A stretch of DNA of 64,000 bases, from NCBI RefSeq assembly GCF_036178845.1, contig NZ_CP108070.1, positions 8,618,001 through 8,682,000 on the forward strand, in the 5' to 3' direction. The stretch's first letter is position 1, and every line of letters starts with the position of its first letter. Positions 9,076 to 18,189 of this stretch are shown piece by piece. The DNA is from Streptomyces sp. NBC_00271. Its GTDB lineage: Bacteria > Actinomycetota > Actinomycetes > Streptomycetales > Streptomycetaceae. The notes under the pieces were generated by a model, which saw nothing but the letters and a program-made list of their open reading frames with translations, was not told the DNA's origin and ran no database searches. The translations under genes and the position numbers were made by a program.

Positions 9076-9906
9076 TCAACCCAGCGCCGCCATGTCCTCG
9101 GCGGTGAGCCGCACCGCGCCCGCGTCGAGATTCTCCTCCAGATGCGCGAGGGATCCCGTGCCCGGGGTCGGGCACAGCACCGGGGAGCGGTGCAGCAGCC
9201 AGGCCAGGGCGATCTGCCCCGGTGTCGCCCCGTGCGCGGCGGCGATCCGGGCGCACTCCGAGGCGACGGTGAGGGAGCCGTTGCCCAGCGGGAACCAGGG
9301 CAGGAAGGCGATGCCGCGCGCCTCGCACCGCTCCAGCAGCGGCTCCGCGTCGCGGTCGAGCAGGTTGAAGCGGTTCTGGACCGAGGCGATGTCCGTCAAC
9401 TCCAGTGCCTCCTCCAGCTGTTCGGCGGTGACGGAGTCGAGCCCGATGTGCCGGATCTTGCCCTCCGCGCGCAACTCGTTGAGCACGCCCAGCTGTTCGG
9501 CCATCGGCACGGCCGGGTCGAGCCGGTGCAACTGGTACAGGCCGATCGACTCGAGCCGCAGCCGCCGCAGACTCGCCTCGCACATCGCCCGCAACCGCTC
9601 GGGCCGCCCGTCGACGTGCCAGGCACGGTCGCTGGTACGCACGACGCCGCCCTTGGTCGCGATCAACAGGCCCTCGGCGTACGGGTACAGGGCCTCGGCG
9701 ACCAGCTCCTCGGCGATCGAGGGACCGTAGTTGTCGGCGGTGTCGACGAGGGTGACCCCGCGCCCCACAGCCCGCCGCAGCACGGCCACCGCCTCCCGGG
9801 CGTCCCCGCGCGGCCCCCAGTAGCCGGGACCGGTCAACTGGGCGGTGCCGTAGCCGAGCCGCCGCACCGGCGGCCGACCGCCGAGGGCGAAGCTTTCCGA
9901 AACCAT
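9076..9906 (-). CDS. Aldo/keto reductase
   Basis: This 276-aa NADPH-dependent TIM-barrel oxidoreductase has the family motifs in order: LGYGTAQL, the catalytic Asp-Tyr region VDTADNYGPS, YQLHRLDP, and an NRFNLLDR segment before the cofactor-binding C-terminus. The start has a -10-like TACCCT (9914-9919, minus strand) 7 nt upstream, so the mRNA may be leaderless. It is divergent from the ketopantoate-reductase-like gene, with only 39 bp between start codons. Confidence 0.88.
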   Translation of the reverse strand: MVSESFALGGRPPVRRLGYGTAQLTGPGYWGPRGDAREAVAVLRRAVGRGVTLVDTADNYGPSIAEELVAEALYPYAEGLLIATKGGVVRTSDRAWHVDGRPERLRAMCEASLRRLRLESIGLYQLHRLDPAVPMAEQLGVLNELRAEGKIRHIGLDSVTAEQLEEALELTDIASVQNRFNLLDRDAEPLLERCEARGIAFLPWFPLGNGSLTVASECARIAAAHGATPGQIALAWLLHRSPVLCPTPGTGSLAHLEENLDAGAVRLTAEDMAALG

Positions 9907-9945
9907 TTAATGGAGGGTACACACGACTGTGCGAGGCTCGTCCCC

Positions 9946-10983
9946 ATGCGCTACATCATCATCGGAGCGGGAGCGGTCGGCGGGGCCATCGGCGGCCGGC
10001 TGGCCGAGGCGGGCCACGAGGTGGCACTGGTCGCGCGGGGAGCGCACTACGAGGCGCTGCGCACGCACGGGCTGCGGCTCATGACCTCGGAGGGGACACG
10101 TACGCACCGGCTGCCCACGGTCGACGGGCCCGCGGCGCTCGGAGAGCTGCGCCCCGACGACGTACTGGTCCTGGCGGTGAAGACGCAGGACAGCGAGGCG
10201 GCCCTGGAGGCGTGGGGCCCGTCCCCCGTGGCGGGCGGCGGCACGGCCGCCGAACGGCTGCCGCTGGTCTGCGCGCAGAACGGGGTGGAGAGCCCCCGGA
10301 TCGCGCTGCGCCGCTTCCGCCGGGTGTACGGCGTCTGCGTCTGGCTGCCCGCGACCCTCGTCGAGTCGGGCGCGGTGTCGGCGGCGGGCGCCCCGCTCAC
10401 CGGAATCCTGCACCTGGGCCGCCATCCGCACGGCACGGACGAGACGGCCCGCCGCATCGCCGCCGACCTGGAGAAGGCCCACTTCGAGGCACCGGTCGTG
10501 CCGGACGTGGCGCGCTGGCAGTACGCCAAGCTGCTCGGCAATCTCGCCAACGCGATCGAGGCGGTCAGCGGCGTCCTGACCAGCGAGGAGGGCTTGGCGC
10601 TCTTCGCACGGGTGCGCGCAGAGGGCGAGGCGGTGCTGGCCGCCGCCGACATCGCGTACACCGGCGAGGAGGAGCAGAAGAAGGCCCGCGACAACAAGAT
10701 CAGGTTCGAGCCCTTCGACGGCTCCGAACGCGGCGGCGGCTCCTCCTGGCAGTCCCTCGACCGCGGCACCGGCACCATCGAGGCCGACTACCTCAACGGC
10801 GAGATCGTCCTCCTCGGGCGGCTGCACGGGGTGCCGACCCCGCTCAACGAGCTGCTCCAGCGGCTCGCGAACACCTTCGCGCGCGAGCGCAGGGCGGCGG
10901 GGTCGCTGCCCGTCGCGGAGCTCGTACGCCTCGCCGACGAGGCTGTCGCGTTTGTTCAAGAGGAGCGCGCGCCGCGTCCCTAG
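9946..10983 (+). CDS. Ketopantoate reductase (PanE/ApbA) family protein
   Basis: This 345-aa NAD(P)H-dependent reductase opens with a Rossmann motif (MRYIIIGAGAVGGAIGGRLAEAG). The C-terminal PanE domain is recognisable: KLLGNLANAIEAVSG with the catalytic lysine, and SSWQSLDRGTGTIEADYLNGEI. It could make pantoate for coenzyme A, but Streptomyces carry several paralogues, so the substrate is uncertain. The ATG at 9946 begins the Rossmann strand directly; the longer open frame upstream is antisense to the neighbouring reductase. Its TAG stop also forms the start of the -10 box of the next gene. Confidence 0.85.
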   Translation: MRYIIIGAGAVGGAIGGRLAEAGHEVALVARGAHYEALRTHGLRLMTSEGTRTHRLPTVDGPAALGELRPDDVLVLAVKTQDSEAALEAWGPSPVAGGGTAAERLPLVCAQNGVESPRIALRRFRRVYGVCVWLPATLVESGAVSAAGAPLTGILHLGRHPHGTDETARRIAADLEKAHFEAPVVPDVARWQYAKLLGNLANAIEAVSGVLTSEEGLALFARVRAEGEAVLAAADIAYTGEEEQKKARDNKIRFEPFDGSERGGGSSWQSLDRGTGTIEADYLNGEIVLLGRLHGVPTPLNELLQRLANTFARERRAAGSLPVAELVRLADEAVAFVQEERAPRP

Positions 10984-10986
10984 CGT
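10981..10986 (+). promoter_or_regulatory. -10 box overlapping the upstream stop codon
   Basis: TAGCGT ends 7 nt before the ATG at 10994. Its first three bases are the TAG stop of the preceding gene. No convincing -35 is found at 16-19 bp. The spacing fits a leaderless transcript. Confidence 0.45.
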
Positions 10987-10993
10987 GGAGCGC

Positions 10994-11587
10994 ATGAGCA
11001 ATCCGTACAAGAACGTGCACCCGTACATGGTGGAGTGCGCCGCCGAGGCCGCCCGGGTGGCCGGCGGTGTCACGGCGGCGCAGCTGGCGGAGCCGGGTCC
11101 CACGCACTGCCCGGACTGGGACCTGCGCACCCTGGTGAACCACTGGGTCCTCTACACCTCGCACGGCCTGGAGCACCGTGCGCTGCGCAAGCAGCTCGCC
11201 GAGGAGCTGACCGGCCGCGACTTCACGGCGGATCCCGGCTGGGCGCGGGCGTACGCCGAGCAGCTCGACCGTGCCGTGGCCGCCTGGGACGACCCCGCGG
11301 TGTGGGAGGGCGAGGTCGACCTCGGGATGGCGAAGATGCCCGCCGCCGACATCGCCTCGATGATCGTCAAGGAGATGGCGGTACACGGCTGGGACGTCGC
11401 GACGGCCACCGGCCAGGAGCTGCGGATCTCGGACGGCGCGGCCCGGTTCGTTCTGGACGTCGTCGACACGCACGCCGACCTGTACCGCCAGTACGACGGC
11501 TTCGCCGACCCGGTGCCGGTTCCCGACGACGCGCCCCTGTTCGATCGGGCCCTGGCGCACAGTGGCCGGGATCCGCGGATGGCCTGA
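10994..11587 (+). CDS. TIGR03086-type / mycothiol-dependent maleylpyruvate isomerase-fold protein
   Basis: This 197-aa cytoplasmic protein has the four-helix DinB-like fold of the actinobacterial TIGR03086 group. The conserved THCPDWDLRTLVNHWVLYT stretch near residue 40 and the EMAVHGWDVATATGQ segment near residue 130 supply the putative metal-binding histidines. Members are linked to mycothiol-dependent reactions (family knowledge); the reaction here is not known. An upstream in-frame ATG at 10952 lies inside the previous gene and is rejected. Confidence 0.8.
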   Translation: MSNPYKNVHPYMVECAAEAARVAGGVTAAQLAEPGPTHCPDWDLRTLVNHWVLYTSHGLEHRALRKQLAEELTGRDFTADPGWARAYAEQLDRAVAAWDDPAVWEGEVDLGMAKMPAADIASMIVKEMAVHGWDVATATGQELRISDGAARFVLDVVDTHADLYRQYDGFADPVPVPDDAPLFDRALAHSGRDPRMA

Positions 11588-11680
11588 TGTCCTTCGGCTG
11601 AACAGTGGTCCGGGACATGAACGCTGCTCGGATGAATAGGTGTCCGACAGAAGGGAGTTACGCCGTTCCTGTCGCATTCA

Positions 11681-11710
11681 TTGACGGTGGCACATCATAG
11701 ATCCTACCTT
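11681..11710 (+). promoter_or_regulatory. Promoter of the beta-helix protein gene
   Basis: TTGACG (11681-11686) and TACCTT (11705-11710) are spaced by 18 bp, giving a housekeeping-type promoter with a leader of roughly 35 nt. The -10 and the bases after it (TACCTT, then CGGCGTT) resemble those at 49584 upstream of the GH43 gene. Confidence 0.6.
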
Positions 11711-11750
11711 TCTCGGCGTTGGGTACAGGCTGATCCCACGGGAGGGGAAC

Positions 11751-14357
11751 ATGCCCATGCGCCGAAGAGCCGCCCTAGTCACCCTGATCTCCACGGTCCT
11801 GGCCCTCGGAATTCCGGGCGCCGTGTCCTCCGCCCAGCCCGCGACCTCCGACCTCTACGTCTCCCCGAGCGGGAACGACCACGCGAACGGCACCGCCCGC
11901 CACCCCGTACGCACCCTGGAACGCGCCCGCGACCTCGTCCGCGAGCGCGTCACGGGGATGAAGGGCGACCTGACGGTCCACCTCGCCTCGGGTACCTACC
12001 GGCGGACCACACCCCTCACCCTCGACGCCCGGGACTCGGGCACCGGCGGCCACCAGGTGATCTGGCAGGGCACCGGGAACACCGTCGTCAGCGGTGGTCG
12101 ACAGGTCCAGGGCTGGCGCCCGGTCGCCGGGAGGCCGGGCCTGTGGTCCGCGCCCGCTCCCCAAGGCCTCACCGACACCCGGCAGTTGTACGTCGACGGG
12201 GTGCGCGCCCAGCGCGCCCGCGGGGCCGTGCCGGTGACCCTCACCCAGACCGCCACCGGATACACGGCGTCCTCCGACACACTCGCGCACTGGAAGCACC
12301 CCTCCGACGCCGAGTTCGTCTACACCAGCGGCGAGTCCCTGTGGAACGTCGAGCGCAACGGCCTGGGCCAGTGGACCGAGCCGCGCTGCCGCGTCGCCGC
12401 CACCGAGGGCACCACGATCACGATGGTCCAGCCGTGCTGGGACAACTCCAACAAGCGGGTCGAGTTCCCGGACATCCCCGGCCGCACGGTCAGCATGGTC
12501 GGGCCCGGCCACCTCACCAACGGCGGCAGGGCGACGTACATCGAGAACGCCTACGAACTCCTGGACCAGCCCGGCGAGTGGTACCTCGACCGCACCGCGC
12601 ACCGGGTCTACTACCTGCCCCGCAAGGGCGAGAACCTCGCGCGCGCCGACGTCGAGGCGGCACAGGCCGAGAAACTGATCGACGGACGGGGCACGGCCAC
12701 CGCGCCCGTCCACGATCTCGCCTTCCGAGGCCTGCAGTTCAGCTACGCCACCTGGCTCACCCCCTCGGGGCCCGAGGGCTTCTCCGAGATCCAGGCGGGC
12801 TACACCATCACCGGCGAGAAGGGCTGGGCGACCCAGGGCCTGTGTCAGTACGTCGAGGGCGGCACCTGCCCCTTCGCGTCCTGGACCAAGATGCCGGGCA
12901 ACGTCTCCTTCACCCACGGGCAGCGCATCGCGTTCAGCGACGACGTCTTCGCCCATCTCGGCGCCTCCGGCCTCGACCTGGGCACCGGCTCGAAGGACTC
13001 CACGGTCAGCGGCAGCGTCTTCACCGACATCTCCGGCAACGGACTGGAGATCGGCGGAGTGGACGGACAAACCCCGGCCTCCGGAGTGCGGGTGACGGAC
13101 AATCACCTCTACGGCCTGCCCCGCGAGTTCCACGGTGGCGTGGCGATCCTCAACGGCTGGACCCAGAGCACCACGATCGCCCACAACCAGATCGACCACG
13201 TCGGCTACAGCTCCGTCTCGCTCGGCTGGGGCGGCTGGCCCGACAAGATCGGCGACCCGGCGACCCCCAACCCCAGCCACGACAACACGGTCCGCGACAA
13301 CCTGATCTTCGACTACATGCAGATGCTCGACGACGGCGGCGGCATCTACACCCAGGGACTGACCGGCACCTCCCTGGCCGACGGCGAGAAGGTCACCGGC
13401 AACGTCATCCACGACCAGTGGGGCCTGGGCAAGAACGTCTACACCGACAACGGCTGCACCTACGAGACGGTCGAGGGCAACGTCCTCTACAACGCCTCCT
13501 ACGCCAACGTCGCCTCCCGTCACACCGACTACCGCGACACCCTCGGCAACAACGACCCGACCCTCGTCAAGGACAACTGGTGGGAGGAGGGAACCGCCGA
13601 CGGCGACAACAAGGGCCTGGTGACGACCGGCAACAAGATCATGGCGGCCCCGTCCGACGTACCGTCGCAGATCATCGGCAACGCGGGACTCGAACCCGCC
13701 CACCGTGGACTGCTGAACCGCCGCGTCGGCGCCGACTCCACCCCGGAGGCCCCCTCCCGTGTCGGTACGAGCACGGCGGGCGTCGACGCCCTGTACGTGA
13801 CCTTCAACCCGAGCTTCGTGGACGGCGGTTCACCGGTGACCGGCTACACGGCGCGGGCGTACGACGCGTCCGGGCGCCAGGTGGGCGAACAGGCCGTCGG
13901 CGCGGCCGAGTTCAAGCGCACGGCGGTCGTACGGATCGGTGGACTGCCCGCGTCGGCCGGCCCGCTCACGGTCACCGTCACCGCGAACAACGCCCACGGC
14001 ACCAGTGCCCCGTCGCTCGCCTCGCTCCCGCTGACCCCGACCGCCGTGACCGCGCTGCCGGGCGTACCGACCGGCCCCAAGCTGCGTACGGCGTCCACCG
14101 CGGCCACCGTGGCCTGGACCCCGCCGACGGCGACCGGCGACGCCAAGGTCGTCGGCTACCGCGTCACCGTCTCCGACGGCCGCGCCCCGATCGACGTCAC
14201 GGGCCGGGACGTGCTGGTCGGCCAGCCCTCCGCGAAGGGCATGTTCCGGGTGATCGGAGGCCTCAGGCCTGCCACCTCGTACACCGTCACGATCGCGACG
14301 GTGACGGCGGCGGGCACGGGACCGGCGGCCACTGTGACGGCCACCACCAAGGCGTGA
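11751..14357 (+). CDS. Secreted right-handed beta-helix protein with C-terminal FN3-like domains
   Basis: This 868-aa exported protein has a Sec signal peptide (MRRRAALVTLISTVLALGIPGAVSSAQP). It continues with the parallel beta-helix opening DLYVSPSGNDHANGTARHPVRTLERARD seen in large glycan-active proteins (GH141-like or polysaccharide-lyase-like). The helix body carries repeated I/V-N-x-I turns (HNQIDHVGYSS, DNLIFDYMQMLDDGGGIYTQG). From about residue 670 there are fibronectin-III-like modules. A sugar-polymer-cleaving role is inferred; no catalytic residue can be assigned. GGAGGGG lies just before the ATG. It stands alone in its operon. Confidence 0.8.
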   Translation: MPMRRRAALVTLISTVLALGIPGAVSSAQPATSDLYVSPSGNDHANGTARHPVRTLERARDLVRERVTGMKGDLTVHLASGTYRRTTPLTLDARDSGTGGHQVIWQGTGNTVVSGGRQVQGWRPVAGRPGLWSAPAPQGLTDTRQLYVDGVRAQRARGAVPVTLTQTATGYTASSDTLAHWKHPSDAEFVYTSGESLWNVERNGLGQWTEPRCRVAATEGTTITMVQPCWDNSNKRVEFPDIPGRTVSMVGPGHLTNGGRATYIENAYELLDQPGEWYLDRTAHRVYYLPRKGENLARADVEAAQAEKLIDGRGTATAPVHDLAFRGLQFSYATWLTPSGPEGFSEIQAGYTITGEKGWATQGLCQYVEGGTCPFASWTKMPGNVSFTHGQRIAFSDDVFAHLGASGLDLGTGSKDSTVSGSVFTDISGNGLEIGGVDGQTPASGVRVTDNHLYGLPREFHGGVAILNGWTQSTTIAHNQIDHVGYSSVSLGWGGWPDKIGDPATPNPSHDNTVRDNLIFDYMQMLDDGGGIYTQGLTGTSLADGEKVTGNVIHDQWGLGKNVYTDNGCTYETVEGNVLYNASYANVASRHTDYRDTLGNNDPTLVKDNWWEEGTADGDNKGLVTTGNKIMAAPSDVPSQIIGNAGLEPAHRGLLNRRVGADSTPEAPSRVGTSTAGVDALYVTFNPSFVDGGSPVTGYTARAYDASGRQVGEQAVGAAEFKRTAVVRIGGLPASAGPLTVTVTANNAHGTSAPSLASLPLTPTAVTALPGVPTGPKLRTASTAATVAWTPPTATGDAKVVGYRVTVSDGRAPIDVTGRDVLVGQPSAKGMFRVIGGLRPATSYTVTIATVTAAGTGPAATVTATTKA

Positions 14358-14361
14358 GAGT

Positions 14362-15102
14362 TCAGGCGCCGAGCGCCGCCAGCAGCGGGACGCGTGCCTC
14401 GTCGTACCGCTCCAGCAGGACCCGTGCCACCTCCGGCGCCGGGCCCAGTACGTCGGCCAGTACGTCCGCCTCGGCGGCCCCGCGGGCGATGCGGTCCGGG
14501 AGGAAGCCGGGGGCGAGGACGTAGGGGGCGACGGCGACACGTGCGCAACCGAGGGCGCGCAGTTCGCGCACCGCGTCCTCGGTGCGCGGAAGGGATGCGG
14601 AGGCGAACGCGGGCCGCACGGCGCACCAACCGGTGTGCCGCCACTCCCGCGCGATTTCTGCGATCACCGCGATCGCCTCCGGGTCGGTGGACCCCGCGGA
14701 GGCCAGCACGACCCCCGTCGAGGACTTGTCGGCGGGGGTCAGCCCCGCCTCGTACAGTCGGCGTTCGAGCGCCGCCGTCAGCAGGGGGGAGGGGCCGAGC
14801 ACCTCCGCCTGGCGGATGCGCAGCCGTGCCGGGGCCTCCCGCAGGACCGCCGGGATGTCCGCCTTCGCGTGGAAGGCGCGGGTGAGGAGAAGGGGGAGGG
14901 CCACTACATCGCGTACGCTCTCCGCCGCCAGGGACTCCAGCACCGCCGGCACCGAGGGGATGTTGAAGTCGAGGAAGCCGGTCTCCACGCGCAGGCCCGG
15001 ACGCCGGGCCCGCACACGCCGTACGAGGGCGTGCACCGTCGCGGCATGGCGCGGATCGCGGCTGCCGTGGGCGATGACCAGGAGGACCGGGCGACTCGTC
15101 AT
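14362..15102 (-). CDS. Sirohydrochlorin chelatase (CbiX/SirB family)
   Basis: This 246-aa class II chelatase inserts Fe2+ (or Co2+) into sirohydrochlorin; here the context indicates siroheme for the sulfite reductase at the other end of the operon. Two half-domains are visible. The first has LLVIAHGSRDPRH with metal-ligand His12 and LLLTRAFHAKADIP with His78. The second (residues about 125-246) is more degenerate (VVLASAGSTDPEA, YVLAPGFLPDRI). It is the last gene of the sulfur operon, 7 bp after the permease. Confidence 0.85.
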   Translation of the reverse strand: MTSRPVLLVIAHGSRDPRHAATVHALVRRVRARRPGLRVETGFLDFNIPSVPAVLESLAAESVRDVVALPLLLTRAFHAKADIPAVLREAPARLRIRQAEVLGPSPLLTAALERRLYEAGLTPADKSSTGVVLASAGSTDPEAIAVIAEIAREWRHTGWCAVRPAFASASLPRTEDAVRELRALGCARVAVAPYVLAPGFLPDRIARGAAEADVLADVLGPAPEVARVLLERYDEARVPLLAALGA

Positions 15103-15109
15103 GACGGGC

Positions 15110-16030
15110 TCAGCTCTTCACCAGGAGACCGCGGCTGCGCAGCACCCACCGCTCCAGCGGGCTGAAGATCAGCAGGTCGATGGCGATACCGACGAACAGG
15201 ATGAGGAAGATGGCGAGGAAGACCATCGACATGGAACTGGCGGTGCGGCCGTTCTCCAGCAGCTGACCGAGGCCGATGCCCAGGTCGGGGGAGGAGGCGA
15301 TGATCTCCGCCGCCATCAGGGAGCGCCAGGAGAACGCCCAGCCCTGCTTCAGACCGGCGAGATAGCCGGGCAGCGCGGCCGGCATCACGATGTGCCAGGT
15401 CCCGCGCAGGCCCGTCGCGCCCATCGTGCGGCCCGCCCGCAGGAACAGCGGCGGCACCTGGTCCACGCCCGACACCAGGCCGTTGGCGATGGACGGGACG
15501 GCACCGAGCAGGATCACCGCGAACATCATCGAGTTGTTCAGGCCCAGCCAGATGACGGCCGGCGGCACCCAGGCCACGGACGGCAGCGATTGGAGCCCGG
15601 AGAGGATCGGGCCGATCGCGGCGCGGACGAACTTCACCCGGGCCACCAGCAGACCCAGCGGCGTACCGATCACCAGGGCGAACAGGAACCCGACCAGACC
15701 GCGCGAGACACTCGTCCAGATGTAACCGAGCAGCGTGCCCTGCAGCCAGGCGTTCTTGACCTCGCCCCAGACGTCGGACGGGGAGGGCAGCTTGCTCGGG
15801 TCGGTGACGACCTTGAACGAGATCAGCGCCTGCCACACCACCAGCACCAGGGCGATGGCTACGAGCGGCGGCAGTATCTTCTCGACGAAGGTCTGGCGGA
15901 AGCCCGGCCGACCCGAATGCGCGGCCGTCTCCAGGGCGTCGAGGCCCGCTTCCAGGCCCGCCATGTCGCTGCCGGTGCTGTCCTTGACGTGCTGGTCGGC
16001 CGCGTCGGCCTTCGTCTCAGTGCTGGCCAT
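15110..16030 (-). CDS. ABC transporter permease, SsuC/TauC type
   Basis: This 306-aa permease belongs to an aliphatic sulfonate/taurine/nitrate-type importer. After a charged N-terminus, the first helix is at about residues 50-70 (ILPPLVAIALVLVVWQALI). The binding-protein-dependent transport motif (WRSLMAAEIIASSPDLGIGLGQLL) is in the C-terminal half. The ATG at 16030 overlaps the end of the ATPase gene by 14 bp. Its position inside the cysteine operon argues for a sulfur source rather than nitrate as substrate. Confidence 0.88.
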   Translation of the reverse strand: MASTETKADAADQHVKDSTGSDMAGLEAGLDALETAAHSGRPGFRQTFVEKILPPLVAIALVLVVWQALISFKVVTDPSKLPSPSDVWGEVKNAWLQGTLLGYIWTSVSRGLVGFLFALVIGTPLGLLVARVKFVRAAIGPILSGLQSLPSVAWVPPAVIWLGLNNSMMFAVILLGAVPSIANGLVSGVDQVPPLFLRAGRTMGATGLRGTWHIVMPAALPGYLAGLKQGWAFSWRSLMAAEIIASSPDLGIGLGQLLENGRTASSMSMVFLAIFLILFVGIAIDLLIFSPLERWVLRSRGLLVKS

Positions 16031-16805
16031 GGCGGCGGATCTCCCCACGCAGTTGTTCGGTGATCTCGACGGACAGCTCCGCCACGGCCGCGTCCTCGAT
16101 GCGACGCGGCTGCGGGATGTCGACCCGCCACTCGTGGGCCACCCGGCCCGGGCGCGAGGACAGCAGGACGACCCGCTCGGCCAGCCGCACCGCCTCACGC
16201 ACGTTGTGGGTGACGAAGAGGACGGACAGCCGCGTCTCGCGCCAGATCCTGGTCAGTTCGTCGTGCAGGACGTCCCGTGTGATGGCGTCCAGCGCAGCGA
16301 ACGGCTCGTCCATCAGCAGGATCTGGCTGTCCTGGGCGAGCGCGCGGGCCAGCGCGACGCGCTGGCGCATACCGCCGGACAGCTCGTGCACCCGCTTCCC
16401 GTACGCGCCCTTCAGCCGGACGAGTTCGAGCAACTCCTCCGCACGGTCGCGGCGTTCGGACTTCGCGACGCCGCGCAGCCGCAGCGCGAGCTCGATGTTC
16501 TTGCCCGCGGTCAGCCACGGGAAGAGGGCGTGCTCCTGGAACATCAGGGCCGGACGCCCGTTGGTCGTGATGCTGCCCGCGGTCGGGGCGTCGAGGCCCG
16601 CGACCAGGTTGAGCAGCGTCGACTTTCCACACCCCGAGGCCCCCAGGAGGGTGACGAACTCGCCCGGCGCGACATCGAGGGTGATGTCGTCGAGGACGAG
16701 CTGGGGCCCCGCGGGTCCGGCGAAGGACTTCGAGACATGCTCGATCCGGGCGGCGTGCTCCACCACTTCGGCGCCGTCGGCGGCCTTGGCGAGGGTCGTG
16801 GCCAT
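16017..16805 (-). CDS. ABC transporter ATP-binding protein, SsuB/TauB type
   Basis: This 262-aa ATPase energises the sulfonate-type importer. Walker A (GASGCGKST, about 55-63), the signature LSGGMRQRVALARAL, Walker B (LLMDEPFAALD) and the H-loop (FVTHNVREA) are all intact. The ATG at 16805 is preferred over an ATG at 16829 because AGGAGGT sits 8 nt before it. Confidence 0.92.
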   Translation of the reverse strand: MATTLAKAADGAEVVEHAARIEHVSKSFAGPAGPQLVLDDITLDVAPGEFVTLLGASGCGKSTLLNLVAGLDAPTAGSITTNGRPALMFQEHALFPWLTAGKNIELALRLRGVAKSERRDRAEELLELVRLKGAYGKRVHELSGGMRQRVALARALAQDSQILLMDEPFAALDAITRDVLHDELTRIWRETRLSVLFVTHNVREAVRLAERVVLLSSRPGRVAHEWRVDIPQPRRIEDAAVAELSVEITEQLRGEIRRHGQH

Positions 16806-16841
16806 GGTCGTCACCTCCTGGGAACTCATCGGTGTGGGTCC

Positions 16842-17957
16842 TTACTTGACGCCGAGGCCGGCGTCGGCGACCGTGCTCTCGCCCGCGGCCCCCAGGACCT
16901 TGTTCAGGAGCGTGAGGTCGTAGATCCCGCCCAGGTCCGGCTTCTCCAGCAGGCCCGCCTTCACCGCGTGCTCCGCCTCGGTGTTGAGGGTGGCGGCCAG
17001 CGGGTCATTGGTGATCTGGATGGACTTCCAGGCCGGGTCGAGCACCTTCGCCGGGAGCTCCTTGCCGGAGTCGACCTTCAGCTGGGCGTTGGCCGCCGCC
17101 TTCGCCTGGTCGGGGTTGGCGTTGATCCACTTGTTGGTGTCGACCGAGCCCTTCAGCACGGCCTCGACGACCTTCGGGTGCTCCTTGAGGAACTTCTGCG
17201 ACACGATGATGTTCGTGATCACGAACTTCTTGTCGGGCCACAGCGAGGCCTCGTCGAGCAGGACCTTGCCGCCCTCGGCGACCAGCTTGGACGCGGTCGG
17301 CTCCGGCACCCAGGCGCCGTCGATGGAGCCGGACTTGTAGGCGTCCGGGGTGATCTTGTTGTCCGTACGGACGACCGAGACGTCGCCCTTGCCGCTCTGC
17401 GCGTCGACCTTCCAGCCCTGGTCCGCGATCCAGTTGAGGAACGCCACGTCCTGCGTGTTGCCGAGCTGCGGGGTCGCGATCTTCTTGCCCTTGACGTCCT
17501 TCAGGGACTTGATCTTCTTCGGGTTCACCACGAGCTTCACGCCGCCGGACGCCGAACCGCCGATGATGCGCAGGCTCTTGCCCTGGGACTTGGTGAAGCC
17601 GTTGATCGCGGGCGAGGGGCCGATCCAACCGATGTCGATCGAGCCCGAGTTGAGCGCCTCGATCTCGGAGGGGCCCGCGTTGAAGATGGAGTACTCCGCC
17701 TTCGTGCCGCCCAGCGCCTTCTGGAAGAGGCCTTCCTGGCGGCCGACCAGAGCGGTCGCGTGCGTGAGGTTGCCGAAGTAGCCGATCTTCACGGTGTCGA
17801 CACCGTCGATCTTCGAGGATCCGGCGGCGACCTTCTCCTTCGAGGACGAGGAGTCCTTGGAGTCGGAGCCATAGCTGCACGCGGCGAGCGCGAGCAGGGG
17901 GAGTGCGACGGCGGCGGCTATGCCACGGCGTACGAGGTTGGAGCGGATGGCAGGCAC
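16842..17957 (-). CDS. ABC transporter substrate-binding lipoprotein, SsuA/TauA/NrtA type
   Basis: This 371-aa exported binding protein has a lipobox (LALAAC) after the signal helix, a Ser/Lys-rich linker, and the SsuA-type core (DTVKIGYFGNLTHATALVGRQ, SGSIDIGWIGPSPAINGF, DAYKSGSIDGAWVPEP). It should capture organosulfonates or a related anion outside the membrane for the two genes that follow. The start is GTG at 17957, preceded by GAGAGG. The spacer upstream (about 125 bp to the micro-ORF) could hold its own promoter, but none is clear. Confidence 0.88.
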   Translation of the reverse strand: MPAIRSNLVRRGIAAAVALPLLALAACSYGSDSKDSSSSKEKVAAGSSKIDGVDTVKIGYFGNLTHATALVGRQEGLFQKALGGTKAEYSIFNAGPSEIEALNSGSIDIGWIGPSPAINGFTKSQGKSLRIIGGSASGGVKLVVNPKKIKSLKDVKGKKIATPQLGNTQDVAFLNWIADQGWKVDAQSGKGDVSVVRTDNKITPDAYKSGSIDGAWVPEPTASKLVAEGGKVLLDEASLWPDKKFVITNIIVSQKFLKEHPKVVEAVLKGSVDTNKWINANPDQAKAAANAQLKVDSGKELPAKVLDPAWKSIQITNDPLAATLNTEAEHAVKAGLLEKPDLGGIYDLTLLNKVLGAAGESTVADAGLGVK

Positions 17958-18083
17958 GGGAGGGGTTCCTCTCGTTGGCCCGGCGGTCACGTTTTCAGGT
18001 CGTGGCCGGGAGGTCGGCAGGTCTTCGTCGTCGCAACCGGGACGTCGGGTGGGGGGACGGGGCGCGCAGGCAGTGCGCGTACG

Positions 18084-18188
18084 TCATTCCGCACATCGCG
18101 CCACTCCGCCCTGCCCGCTGCCGAGGGCGCCGCTGCCGACGCGGCCGCCCTCCTTGGCGAACGTGGAGTAGAAGTCGGTGGGTGTCAT
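18084..18188 (-). CDS. Possible 34-aa micro-ORF after cysN
   Basis: An ATG begins one base after the cysN stop (TGACATG) and opens a frame of 34 codons starting MTPTDFYSTFAKEGGRVGSG. The tight junction resembles the coupled starts elsewhere in this operon, which is the main support. The C-terminal half is Gly/Ala-rich and could equally be non-coding. No homology or function can be claimed. Confidence 0.25.
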   Translation of the reverse strand: MTPTDFYSTFAKEGGRVGSGALGSGQGGVARCAE

Positions 18189-18189
18189 G

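Noticed and set aside
11751..14357. Pectate lyase call for the beta-helix protein
   Set aside because: The fold is shared, but no calcium-site aspartates or lyase arginine could be placed, so only the fold is claimed.
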